Shown here: positions 24,541-35,640 of the stretch, piece by piece
Layout: each line of letters begins with the position of its first letter
Position numbering within the stretch: position 1 is the stretch's first letter
NCBI RefSeq assembly: GCF_032854445.1
Contig: NC_088295.1
Location: 79,886,028 to 79,950,027 of the forward strand
Direction: 5' to 3'
From: Liolophura sinensis
Lineage: Eukaryota; Mollusca; Polyplacophora; Chitonida; Chitonidae
Length of the DNA stretch: 64,000 nucleotides
Notes under the pieces: generated by a model
The model's database searches: none
The model's input: the letters and a program-made list of their open reading frames with translations, nothing else
What the model was told of the DNA's origin: nothing
Made by a program: the position numbers and the translations under genes

Positions 24541-24685
24541 TCAAGGTCTGCAGCATTCTGCTGATGATCGTGGGTTCCCCCGTGTTCTGCATGGTTTGCT
24601 CTCATCATAATACTGGCTGCCGTTGTATGAGTGAAAAATTCTTGAGTATGGCTTAAAATATCAATCAAGCAAATAAAACATTTTT
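24541..24685 (+). mobile_element. SINE, family B, truncated
   Basis: The 3' half only: GATCGTGGGTTCCCCCGTGT, CATAATACTGGCTGCCGTTG, ATTCTTGAGTATGGCTTAAA, then an AAATAAAA tail. Confidence 0.75.
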
Positions 24686-25017
24686 TCAAAAATATTGCGC
24701 CGTGCATGAAAATGAGTGCGGGCGAGCAGTTTTCATTTCCAGCTTGCCCTGAAAGCAAACACCTTAAGAAGTTTAGTTACTACATCAGAGGTGTTACATA
24801 TATTATCACTGTATTATAACCGGACCCTTTAAAACCCATGGGGCCCAGTTACTTGATGAAATTGGGCAATTTAGTACGAGAACCACCGTTTCAAGCACTC
24901 TGCCATGCGCATACCACCATCTCATAACTGAAATATTGAGGTTTTAAACTTTAATCAAATGAATAAATTATTTACTTTAGAGGGTTTATGCTATGAAGTG
25001 CTAGTTTTCTGATTTAC

Positions 25018-25333
25018 TATACGGGAGTTTCGTGTTCGAACTCTTTTGTTTTGAAGGTAAGAAGAGATCTTCTGTATCACGTGACAAATGTTAGGCACTA
25101 TGTCAAATTAGCCCAAATTACGCCTCTTTTCTTTAGACACTTTGCAAGTTTACAAACGTTCAGCTCGTCAATTTTCTCCAGCGTTTGTCAGCTCTAAATA
25201 ACTTGAAACTTTTTTCAGACGCTCATGTTATAGTAACCGTGATCCTGCAATAGTTTCCTAACATTTTTGACAGGGCACATGATTTTTTTTTACATTTAGC
25301 CATAGAAGAGTTTGAACTCAAAACTCCCCTATT
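25018..25333. mobile_element. MITE-like foldback, ~316 bp
   Basis: The left end ATACGGGAGTTTCGTGTTCG (then AACTCTT) pairs with the reverse complement of 25303-25333, ATAGGGGAGTTTTGAGTTCA (then AACTCTT). The inverted repeats are about 27 bp with a few mismatches. No coding content. Termini and target duplication are uncertain. Confidence 0.4.
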
Positions 25334-25695
25334 TTTTTCTATATCGAAAAAAGATATTTAACAGGCCTGACCTCAAGAATTTGACACAAATGTTCTCATC
25401 AGATTTACTCAAGAAAGAATCAAAATTAAACTATGTAATCATGTCAAATAAGTAAGACTTAATATCTGAACATGAAGTATTATAGGGTTTAAAGAATTAA
25501 TCTGGGGTTTTTAACCAAAACATCTGTTTGACACTTTGATCGATGAAGTGAATTGTAAAATAAAAGGACAATAGTGTGACCATTTTTGAATATACCTTTC
25601 AGGGTGTAATCAGTGGATTTTTTTTCTTTTTAATGTCTCTTGGTCCATCACCCCTGTATAAAACTAAATGTTTTCGGGGGATTTGAGCTAAATTT

Positions 25696-25912
25696 TAGTT
25701 TATTTATTTAATTGATGGTTGTTTTACGCTATATTCAAGAATACTTCACTTCGACAATGGCTGCCGTCTTTATGGCGGGAGGAAACCGGGGGGAAATCCA
25801 AGACCATCCGTAGGTTGCTTGAAGACCTTCCCACGAAGGCATTGGCGAAAGGTTCCTGGGTCATTGCCCCGCCGTGGTGTGCTAACCACCTCGGTCACGG
25901 AGTCGCCATTCT
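25696..25912 (-). mobile_element. SINE, family B
   Basis: Plus-strand order is TTTATTTATTTA, GGTTGTTTTACGCTATATTC, TATGGCGGGAGGAAACCGGG, then the tRNA-like head GGTGTGCTAACCACCTCGGT. Full length but with internal deletions. Confidence 0.8.
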
Positions 25913-26461
25913 CGGACAGCGAATTTTCAAAGAGCATCGTTTCGCAATAAGCGGTTGATAGTGCACTCAACCTTAGATGGAGTTCGCTGGTGACCGTTAA
26001 TATGATATATTATAATGTGGCATGTTGAATAATTCGCCATTGTAACTTTGTGTAAAACTATTTGACAATCAAACTATTATCACGAAAATAGGAAATCCTA
26101 GAAGTGATCTGAGGCGTATCTCGTTGGAGCCCAAGGCCCACATTTCTAAAACGACTTAAGACTTAAGCAAAATTTACAATTACAATGTCTTCATCTAGGA
26201 AGTTCAGACGTTGTGTACTGATTCTTTACTACAGACCTATGTACCATCCACAATTTGAGGCTTTTTCTTGCAATTTCCGACTTATTGAAGTTGCATAGTA
26301 AATACGAACCCAGAAGCCCTTATTTGGAATCCAGTTCTCATCAGGTGGCATGCCAGTATGACAATATAATGTACTCTTATTTAGCGCAGATTTTCTCCAC
26401 CAACAATCCTTTCCGCCGTTATGTACACTGATTTCAAATTTCATTTGTATTTTACCAGATC

Positions 26462-27778
26462 ATGTCGACGTCCACCATCCTGCACGCTATGATCTTCACA
26501 CTCGTGCTGCAACAGAGTTTATCTACCCAGAATACACCTGGAATTACCAATGACCAAGCGGAATTGGCCCTCTTCGCAACGACGGACAAGTCGTCTGAAA
26601 ATACCACCGTTAATGTTACGATAACACACGTCGCTGTTAACGGAACCAGCAACTTCAATAACGTGGAACCGAATTTGATCGATGACTTTTCACCGGGCAA
26701 AAATTCATTGGAACAAATTTTTAATAGAGTGAGAGCTGACATGCTCAAATACTACGTATTTACTCTGAACCTTTTGAGCTTTATCTGCTGCATCTTAACT
26801 ATTATCGTCCTTCAAAGAGGAGCCCTGAAATCTAGCTCAACCGTGTACATCCGGGGAAGTGCCATGTCTAGCATCTTCGGCACCCTACTCTACATAGTCT
26901 ATACCGTTCAATACCATAAGACCGTTTCGCAGTCTATCGCATTTAAGAACTTCTTCAGCTATATTGTCGCATATGGTGACGCTTTCTTCTACATTAGCAT
27001 CGCGGCAAATTCCTGGATTATTCTCGCATTTGCTCTGGAGCGTTTGTTTGCTATTTGGTTACCTCTAAAATCTCGCGTGTTCAGTAATGAATCACGGGCA
27101 AAGAAAATCGTCGCCCTCATTTTTGTTGTCGCCATTTTGGTGAACATTCCACGCTTTCTCCGTGTGACAGTTACAACCAGAATTGATCCTCTAACCAACA
27201 ACACTCTTCACGTCTGGGCTTACACAACTTTTGGCAGGGATCCATTTATCCGTAATGCTGTTTACATCTCCTTTGCAGTTATTGTCATTATTATACCATT
27301 ACCAATTTTAGCCATCCTGAACTTGCTGATTATAATAAAGCTACGCAGTGTGAAACGTAAGCAACTTCGACTTAGAGAAGGTAACACAAAGGCGACGAGC
27401 GGCTTTGAAGACAAGAGGCAAGTACAGATGGAGCGGGTTTTAGTGGCAAGTCTACTGGCATTCCTTATTTGTTACACGCCAATGGCTGGAACAACTATGA
27501 CAGTAGCATTTGAAGGACCGAGTGTTTTTAGTACTTTTCACTTTGGATACCGCTTACTGTTCTTAGTGGCACCTCTTTTCTATGTTTCCTGTCCTTGCCT
27601 CAATTTTGTCTTGTATGTGTTGTGTAGCAAGATCCTTCGGGATGGCGTCAAGGATCTGTTTTGTGTCAAATGTGTAAAGAATGAAGGGGCAATTGGTCAG
27701 CAGCTAGAGTCGTCAAAACACACACACAGAACAGATGCGGAAAACAATGCGACTGTGGACAAAAACTCTGTACCTTAA
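26462..27778 (+). CDS. rhodopsin-like (class A) GPCR, FMRFamide-receptor-like
   Basis: Intact 438-residue single-exon frame. A hydrophobic signal-like start (residues 1-22) is followed by an extracellular tail with sequons at N47, N51 and N60. Seven membrane segments lie near 97-118, 127-149, 163-192, 214-233, 264-293, 323-348 and 363-388. ERL at 193-195 stands for DRY, NIPRF ends TM4, CYTP is in TM6 and LNFVLY in TM7. NIPRF and NFxxY recall FMRFamide-receptor-like peptide GPCRs. Several class A anchors are absent: the TM1 Asn position is Cys110, the TM2 Asp position is Ser137, and there is no extracellular Cys for the TM3-ECL2 disulfide. Helix 8 ends with C401 and C404, possible palmitoylation sites. 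A plasma-membrane receptor for a peptide or a chemosensory ligand is likely; the ligand is unknown. TTTTACCAG before ATCATG could be an acceptor for a 5'-UTR exon. Confidence 0.9.
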   Translation: MSTSTILHAMIFTLVLQQSLSTQNTPGITNDQAELALFATTDKSSENTTVNVTITHVAVNGTSNFNNVEPNLIDDFSPGKNSLEQIFNRVRADMLKYYVFTLNLLSFICCILTIIVLQRGALKSSSTVYIRGSAMSSIFGTLLYIVYTVQYHKTVSQSIAFKNFFSYIVAYGDAFFYISIAANSWIILAFALERLFAIWLPLKSRVFSNESRAKKIVALIFVVAILVNIPRFLRVTVTTRIDPLTNNTLHVWAYTTFGRDPFIRNAVYISFAVIVIIIPLPILAILNLLIIIKLRSVKRKQLRLREGNTKATSGFEDKRQVQMERVLVASLLAFLICYTPMAGTTMTVAFEGPSVFSTFHFGYRLLFLVAPLFYVSCPCLNFVLYVLCSKILRDGVKDLFCVKCVKNEGAIGQQLESSKHTHRTDAENNATVDKNSVP

Positions 27779-28204
27779 AATATTCGCAAAGTAATAGAAC
27801 AGAATAATATTAGAATATACGAACTTGTTCTAAAGATACAACAATTAATATGACGAATTTTGTCCACTTATATTCATATTTAGGTATTGTACATGTAATG
27901 TGACGTTTTTAATATAGCCTGAAGTAAAATATATTTTGTGCTTTTGTAACAATTAATGACATTGTATTATATATTTGCGAATTGTGGAAGACGTCCAAAA
28001 AATTCATGATTGTTGTATTTAACGGTGAGACAATTGCTTACACTATCTGTTTGGTGGTGGGGTGGGGGTGTTTTGGGGGGGGGGGGTGTCTAAGATCATA
28101 AAATATGGACACATGCGTTTTCCACGTCTTAATATGATATTTGTGGCCTGATTAATTTGTGGGTGGTTACCCTTAAGACTTTATTTATTGGATGTCGTCC
28201 GTGA
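27779..28204. other. GPCR 3' flank with a G-rich tract
   Basis: AT-rich, with no canonical AATAAA close to the stop. A guanine-rich stretch at 28052-28086 has several runs of 4-12 Gs and could form a G-quadruplex on the plus strand. Confidence 0.6.
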
Positions 28205-28445
28205 CATTTTAGCGTTGTAACACAATAACCCAGAAGCCTCTCAGTTCAAGTGAGTTAAAGTCCAGCTCATGCTGGCTTTCTCTCCGATCGTATGTGGGAC
28301 GGTCTGCCAGTAAACATGCTGATGGTCGTTGGTGTCCCCGACCCCTGGTTCTGCCCGATTTTCTCCCGCCATAACACTAGCAGCTGTGGTGAAAGTGACA
28401 TATTCTTGAGGAAGACGTAAAACTCCAATCAAATAAATATTCCTT
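28205..28445 (+). mobile_element. SINE, family B
   Basis: The head (ACCCAGAAGCCTCTCAG, B-box-like AGTTAAAGTCCAGCTC) is followed by TTCTCCCGCCATAACACTAG, ATTCTTGAGGAAGACGTAAA and CCAATCAAATAAATA. Confidence 0.8.
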
Positions 28446-30185
28446 TGCACATTTATTTATTTGTAACGTTAATTAACACAAAAATGTTTCATCTGTATAC
28501 CGGCAGTCACGTTTATGGGTGGAGGTGACCGGGCAGGGCCCTTATTACACCACTGCCTTTCGTCAGGTTGGTGACAAATTTCCTGATTTCCAGCTTAAAC
28601 AAAACCCTCGACAAATCTCGCAGCCTGCGATCTCACGGAACAAGATCCTGTCTGTTAAGAAGTAAAAACTGATAATTCTGGGCAGTGTAAGAATACAACA
28701 TAGTCTTTAAAGGTGAAATGTTTTATATCTTCAGCATGCTGTTTACTGAGATATGACGATAAGTAAGCCCAGATTCAGCATTACCGTTTCGTGTATGCAC
28801 GGTATATCCTAGAAAGTAAATCAAAAAATGAAAATAAATATATCGTTTACGTTGTCATTCGTAGACCATATATACATGAAATCAAATCAAAATCACACCC
28901 AGCGAGGCGTGGGTATATAGGCTATACATTTGTTGAAGACCACTTGGTTGTCTCCACCACTTTGGTGTATACTTCATGTTAATGTTTCAACACATTTCAA
29001 AGCTGTTCATATTCCATTAAAGTTATGTTGATTAACCAACATTTAATGGAGTTGGAATAGTTTGATGAATGTTAAAATGTTAACACTTCATAAAAGTGCA
29101 GTCATTCCTTGTGATTTAAATCGTGTATCAACAGCCTCGCATGTCTGTATGGCAGTATTACCTAGCTAATCAGTGCTCCTTCAGTTCGGAGGCAAATTTT
29201 GAACGTATTTACTTGAATTAGGCATGTGTAGCCTTTACACCACTGCCTATGGAGCCTGTGACACGCACGTAAGCTTGTCTAAGCATTGCCTCATGCCCGC
29301 GAGCCCATCCGCGGAACTGTTTAATCAGTGTTCATCGATAAAATTGTTTTAGGTTTTGGTTGGAATCATGTTATACGTTAGCCTACTCAAGATAAAGAGA
29401 ATACATGTGTATAAAGTGTTGTTCGAGACAATAAAGGTTGAGATGGATTGTTTTTGTTTTCTGATATCACTTCCTGTCTTATCAGCGTCACCCCTAGTGG
29501 CCACGGCGTTGTTCAAGATATCTGTACAAAATTTGTTGTTGGTGGCAGTGATGTAAGGCTAAAGATAGCGAGCGATGCAGGCACTGTAAGCTAGAATATG
29601 ATTGAAGGTACGTAGTCAGGAAACCAGTCTTGTATTCTTCCCAGAGTTATCACCCTTATCGTGCTGGTCAATTGCGATGTGTACCCAATTATTGTAACTG
29701 TTTTACAGAGACGAAAATGTTAATTTATTATGCTTTCAGAGTGATGAATTGATAAAGCAGGCTTCGTGTATTGGCTAGGCTTCATAGGAAGCTGCTTAAT
29801 TTCAATATTCCCAGAAGCTTGCACTAAATATTTTTGATACTGGTAGACATATTTCTTCTGAGATAAGCTTAACTAATTTGATACAGGGATGGTGTTGAAA
29901 GCCTTGTAACAAAAAAAACGACAAATGATATGATAATAGTACGAATGAGTATCGAGTATAAAGAGCGTATTCTAAGTCTTAAAAACAGGGTTAAATGATT
30001 TTAAAAGTCTCCTAAATTGTAAGAATAAAATGTGCAGTGTATTAGAACCGCTACCGGTACTGAAATCACAAGACCATAATGAAACAAAAGATTTTTGTCC
30101 CTTCCAAATTTACCTGACCTATGTGATGTCACACAAGAACAAATGACGTCACCTATAGCCGACTTGTAGTCACATTTAACGCTGA
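28446..30185. other. intergenic DNA with CRE-like sites at its right end
   Basis: No coding region recognised. TGATGTCA (30124) and TGACGTCA (30144) lie near its right end. They may belong to the duplicated promoter region of the pseudogene at 31545. Confidence 0.5.
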
Positions 30186-30340
30186 ATTTATTTATTTATT
30201 TATTTATTTGATTGGTGTTTTACGCCGCACTCAAGAATATTTCACTTATACGACGGCGGCCAACACTATGGTGGGCGGAAACCGGGCAGAGCCCGGGGGA
30301 GAAGGTCTGTGCTGACAGACCTTCTCACTTACGGCCACGC
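30186..30340 (-). mobile_element. SINE, family B, truncated, ending in a small hairpin
   Basis: (ATTT)n, GATTGGTGTTTTACGCCGCA, body, then a perfect 12-bp inverted repeat at 30299-30310 and 30315-30326 (GAGAAGGTCTGT/ACAGACCTTCTC). The tRNA head is missing. Confidence 0.8.
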
Positions 30341-30582
30341 TGAATTGAAGTCATTCCAGCAATTGCCTTACTCGACGTCATAACTGCCCGATTCAGATTA
30401 ACACAACGGGTAAACATTATGCAAATAATTACAGGATTCCAGTAGTGTTATTCATCTTAAATCCTTTTGAACTACGGTGTTAAGTCTGTTCCGTGACAAC
30501 AATGTTCAGCGAATATATTTTGAGTGACTAACATGTGACATCACTACAGTCTTTGTGCTCTCTCGTCATGACGACAATAACG

Positions 30583-30590
30583 TGACGTCA
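30583..30590. promoter_or_regulatory. TGACGTCA site in the duplicated upstream region
   Basis: TGACGTCATCT preceded by GACAATAACG matches 6331-6349 upstream of the intact gene. The original exon 1 equivalent is displaced or destroyed by the SINE at 30663. Confidence 0.45.
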
Positions 30591-30662
30591 TCTAGTTCTT
30601 GACTTCAGCTTGCCTTCATTTCTGATAGAAGACATCCGTTACACCATTTTGCTTTTTACTGA

Positions 30663-30917
30663 CGTTTTATTTATTTCTTTATTTATTTGATTGGTGTTTT
30701 ACGCCATACTCAAGAATATTTCACTTGTACGACGGCGGCCAACATTATGGTGGGATTAAACCCACGACCATCCGCAGGTTGTTACCAGACCTTCCCACGT
30801 ATGGCCGGAGAGGAAGACAGCATGAGCTGGACTTGAACTCACTGCAAAAGCATTGGTGAGATGCTTCTGGGTCATTACGCTGCGCTAGCGCGCTAACCAA
30901 CTTACCCACGTATGCTC
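30663..30917 (-). mobile_element. SINE, family B, nearly full length
   Basis: From (TTTA)n and GATTGGTGTTTTACGCCATA through GGACTTGAACTCACTGCAAA to the head GCTGCGCTAGCGCGCTAACC. It sits between the CRE-like site and the first pseudogene exon, near where exon 1 would be expected. Confidence 0.85.
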
Positions 30918-31544
30918 CTATATTGTAGCGGGATTCAAGAAAGCAGGTTTTGGGAAATAAACGTAGGGAAGTTTTCATATCTTCATGTTTTAATGAATGT
31001 TCATGGAAGTTTTGATAAGACTGTTACCTCAGGCTATACTAGTTAATGAATGATGTCAATACCTGCCAGTATAGTGTTTATATATTCTCGTAGGGAGTTT
31101 TAAACGTACGTTTATGTCTTTTATGACCGAGAGATGTTGTTTTTGAATAGGCGTTCCTACATATTTGTGATAACTGTAATTCAACAATGTAGTGATCTGA
31201 AAAACCTTTGCCTCCTATTTTCGTCTTTGTTGCACACAGTAAAATGACATTTATTATTGACATTTTACTTTTTCGTAGACAAGTACTTTAATATAGGCCT
31301 ATGTTGGAACTTAATACTTCTATTGCTTTGAACTGTAAAACGTCAGGCTTGAATACAATGTTAGAAAAATAACACACAGTGCACGATAGCGCTGTAAAAT
31401 AACAAACTTCGAAGGTAATTTCCGGTAATATTAATCAAGCAAAAAGACTGTTACTTATGCATCATATTCTTTCATCACAAATAATGAAAATAATAACGCC
31501 TCTCCAAGTTTAGTGACATCCTTTTCACTTTATTCGTGTATGCA

Positions 31545-33369
31545 GGTTTCATTTTGACTAGGATTAAGATAGAGCGTCTCTTAATCCCAGACTTTGAGAT
31601 GAGTTATTTAGGTGACATCTTCAACTGGAGTAATGCTGTCACAGACACGGATGTACTCGTGACCAAGTAGCCTACTCAATTTTCCGCCAGCTGAACTCGA
31701 TCGTTCAGTGCATTTTGTAAATGCCGTGAAGGGATGTTCCGCGGTCACGGACGTAGCTTTACAGATGATCAGTCAGATGGACTAAATGACGACGGATATA
31801 TTTTGGCTGACAAAGAGTGAGTTTTTGGCTGAATGACAAAGAGTGAGTTCATCTTCCAAGTACTTCTGAATGTTAAGCAATTAGACGTACAGTGAGTGAG
31901 TGCTTGGGGTTTAACGTCGTGTTTAACGACTTTTTCAATACCTCCTTGTTGCAGGACGGATTTCCACCGCTCTTTTATTTAGTGCTGCTTCACTGAGACG
32001 ACTTACCAAAGGTAAGTAAGTCGTCCCGCCAGAGTCATTATACTGATACGGGTCAACCAGTCGTTGCACTATCCGCTTCATGCCAAGCGAGGAAGTTACA
32101 ACTTCCTTTTTTAAAGCCTTACCAGGAGGACTCGACCCAGAAGAAGTACAACCATAGAAGAATGGTGAGAATGGTAACTCGGCTGCAGAAAATTATTTGT
32201 AACAGAGTGATTTGGATATTCAAATGTTTTTCAGTATAAATCAATCGTATGTTTCATTGTTACCCGCGCGATATAGCTTTTCAGTCAACGCAATGAGGTC
32301 TTTCCGGTAGAAATTAACTAAACATTTCACTATTGTAATTTGTTTTATTTCTAGTGAAGTTATTAGATTTCATTTTATTTCCTATAAAGTGAACGTTTCT
32401 GGAGTGCTCTAAACTTGCGACTCAGCAAGCTGGACTTGTCCAAAAACACAAGCTGATCAAGTTACTGAAATCTGAGCTGGAGAATCTGCACAGGTTATAC
32501 AAATGTAGACAGGTAACACGTGGAAAAATAAAGTCGCCAAAAAAATCATACAAATATGATAAACAAGCTTCTAGACTTAGTTATATTATATACTGTACTC
32601 ATGTATTCTAGATCAAATAAGTCACATTCACACTTCTGTTTTCTTATTTTCCCGTCTTTTTGACATTGTAAATAGTTTGGTTTTTCAACGCGATTGTCAA
32701 GAAACACATTTTGTCTTTGTAGTTGTAGTAATATAAAACTTCCAAAGTTTCAACAAACACAAGATTGGTAAAGTTTCCAGCCAAAAGAATCTGGTTAAAC
32801 ACGGACAAAAACTAGATGACACAGTAGCGAAATATCACCTCATGCTACAGAACGAGATGCTTCCGCAGATCCTGCTGGTAGGTCATTATAACCAACATTC
32901 TCCCAAAAAGGGCTGTAATGAAAGTAACGTGCACATGGGGAGTTTGGTGATCTAACTATACACAACCGCTGCGCCATTGGTCTGGATATTCCGGATAAAC
33001 CTTTATTTATTAAGTGGTTTTAAGATTGCTTTTAACATGTGAATGTTACCTTATTTTGGAAGTTTTGCTCAGGAGGTATTTTTAAATAAATCCTTGAGTT
33101 ATCAAAATAAATATTTTGAATATCAGGGTTACTGATTATAATGTTGGTACATGTATATGTGGCATTATTTTAACTGCGTGTCTAAACTTAAATAAAATCA
33201 CAGGTAAAACATGTTTAAATATTGTTAGTAGCTATGTCTGGAACTCAGCATGGCAAAGACCAGCAATATAGGCGGCAATAGCTTGAAGACATACGATGTT
33301 GCCATTGATACCACGATTTACACCAATGTCTCATCACGAGAAGAGCATATTCCCGTCAACACAGTTTAG
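31545..33369 (+). pseudogene. decayed duplicate of the 8-exon gene at 6458-9920
   Basis: Exon remnants match the intact gene in order: fused exons 2-3 (31545-31816), exon 4 (32400-32512), exon 5 (32723-32877), exon 7 (about 32905-32938) and exon 8 (about 33226-33369). Exon 6 is missing. Intron 2 and its exon edges are deleted with an in-frame TAG at the joint (GTG ACC AAG TAG). A 30-bp hairpin is inserted early in the first exon. Exon 4 is frameshifted and the donor after exon 7 reads ATGGGGAG instead of ATGGTAAG. The final exon still ends like its partner (TNVSSREEHIPVNTV). It is a non-processed duplicate because intronic sequence and splice sites are partly kept. It cannot make a full protein. 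Confidence 0.85.
31891..32180 (-). mobile_element. SINE, family A, in a pseudogene intron
   Basis: GTGAGTGCTTGGGGTTTAAC starts it, then a deletion removes the CATATGACGACG block. TAGTGCTGCTTCACTGAGAC and GGGTCAACCAGTCGTTGCAC follow, then a partial head. The intact gene lacks it in the matching intron. Confidence 0.8.
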
Positions 33370-35394
33370 CAAACACTAACTTCAATTTTGTAAACATCAC
33401 GCAAAATAAGTCAGACTCAAAGGTCGACCATTATGTTTTTTTTTCCGCAGAAATGATGTTCATCTCTTTTATATAGTCGCCATACTTTAAAGCATATGCT
33501 TATACATTTACTGACACTGTGGATGCATGATATATGCAAATGTTATACTTTAGCGGTTTACAAAAATCATTTTATTCTACATTCCTTCTCACAAATTTGT
33601 GTACTAAAACGAAGATACTAGTAGATACAAGAAAGTTTATTTCTACTGAAGACACCTTTAGAATAAAAACTTTAGTTCTACAATTTCTTGCATCATACAT
33701 TGTATGGGCTCCTCTGGGCTACTTTTCAGGTAGGATGTTTCGCTGAATCACGACAGACTGATCCAGATTGATTCTTTTAAAGAATTTTTAAGTTCAACCC
33801 TTGACTTAAGTGCTGGTATATTCGGATCCACGTTGCTCTAGCTCAACTGTCGCATTTTGTCAGGTCATGTAACTGTCAAGTTCCGGTGGCGGACAAGGTT
33901 AACTTGAACCTTGTCAAATCTTATCTGATCTTGGGAAGGTAGCAATCTGTTACACACATGTGTGTCCACTTATACTACTTCCATCTTTTCATGTTCGATG
34001 CATTCATTCCACTATTTTTTTTACGATGGCTGTCAGACCTATGGTCTTACCTGAAAAAACCTTAAGTGCCAATGGTAAACCATCGACCAATGTCAAAGTC
34101 AAGACGAACTATATTCCACATGTAACACACAAACTTGCACGCAGCAGTGGTGGGAGGCAAATGACATTTACGAACGAATAGCTAAGCAGTGTAAAAAGGA
34201 ATACAATTAACGTGCGATATATTGAGAAACTATTTTTAATAGCTGTCGTGCCACAAACATTGCTTTCGAGTGAGATGTAAGTCATTATAGCCTATTTTAT
34301 AGCCCAAAAGACTCAAAGAGTAATTATGCGTCCTACCAGAGAAATCTTGCTTTTGTGTCACACATATTGTCCTATATGGCGTGTAACGAAGTTGTCGTGA
34401 AGACTGTAGTAGACTTCCGGGCCGTGATCTGCTGCTTTTAAATACTATGCAAAAAATCGAGTTGTTTTCCCTAACAATGGACTGTGGCTTGTGTCTCCTG
34501 ATGTAAATGACCTATAATAGTTTTCAGATTTTTTAAATCTGTTGTGGTGATAGATAGTGGTTTGGTCGAACTGAAAGCCTTCGATGGCCAAGTGGGATAC
34601 AAGCTGATGGAGTATGTACCTTGTGCGGTTCCTGCAATGCTGGATAAGAGCTCCACTATAGATTTTAAAATGCCCTTTGTTTCGCCAACAAAGAACAACC
34701 TGGCTGCATATCCCTTTATCATTTACAAAACCCAAACCAATATAGATAAATTCATATATTTCTCAAATGTAACAATAAATTCATTCTTCTGAAAATATGC
34801 AACCTTACGTAGCATATATTTCATACAACAAGTGAATAGTCACAATCTGTGAAAAGGTAAATGGCAGTCTTTACTTGTATTATCACGTTGTAACAGTCAA
34901 CAATGTCAGGTTAGTACGTTAGTATGTGCATGTATAACTGTATCCTCAGTCAACCTAGCCGGGGTCTAGGAGAAAACAAGTGGTGTGTTGCACTGTGTAG
35001 TAAGACTGTTTACAGTTATTAGTACCTATGTGAATTATGGCGACATGGTGATGAGGTGTTCTTAAGAGCTTGGCAGGTACTCTTCCTGACAAGCTCTGAC
35101 TTGTTTCTTCGGATCCTGACATCAGTTTTCTGGTTTTTGAAATCCTCTGTGTTGTTTAATTGCGGTTTGTCGAACCCCATTGTAGAGTGTGCCCTGGATT
35201 AAAGCGGTTTGTTAAATTCACGTACAACAATCCCAGGAAACAGCGGATGTCTAGTTTCATTCGACTACTCGGCATTCGAGGGTCTACTCGGCAATAGCAC
35301 TTTGTGAACTCAGATTTACCAAGGCCTTTTGTTCATATTTTGTCATGGCTATCTCCGCTATTAGAAGGCATGAGGGGGGGGACCCATCGGTTGT
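33370..35394. other. intergenic DNA, no supported gene
   Basis: Overlapping open frames on both strands around 34445-34790 have no recognisable domain and no splice support. Nothing else was identified. Confidence 0.5.
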
Positions 35395-35590
35395 ACTTAA
35401 TTTTTCAGTCATATGACAACGAGGAGTCATTATATACGTGTACATATACTGTGTCTTGTCGCGGGCGAGTTATGCCAAAGACACCAGACATGACCCCCAT
35501 CCAGCCCCATAATGCTGACACTGTGCCAGCAAAGCATGTTTCTTTGTTCTAACCTCGCAACGCTGAGCTCTAACCATTAGGCTACCGAAA
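35395..35590 (-). mobile_element. SINE, family C (tRNA-headed), degraded
   Basis: On the minus strand it reads TGGTTAGAGCTCAGCG (A-box end), TGTCAGCATTATGGGGCTGG, GTCATGTCTGGTGTCTTTGG, then TCATATGACTGAAAAATTAA. The same body occurs at 46752 and 62995. Confidence 0.65.
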
Positions 35591-35592
35591 TG

Positions 35593-35640
35593 ATCTCTCT
35601 CCAGCCGTACGTGGGAGGTCTGTCAGCAACCTTTAGATCT
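35593..35640 (+). mobile_element. SINE family B fragment
   Basis: CTCTCTCCAGCCGTACGTGG and GTCTGTCAGCAACCTTTAG match the family B body. Only about 48 bp remain. Confidence 0.5.

Noticed and set aside
34445-34792. Overlapping frames on both strands as a gene
   Set aside because: Mutually antisense frames with no recognisable feature and no clear reason to prefer one.
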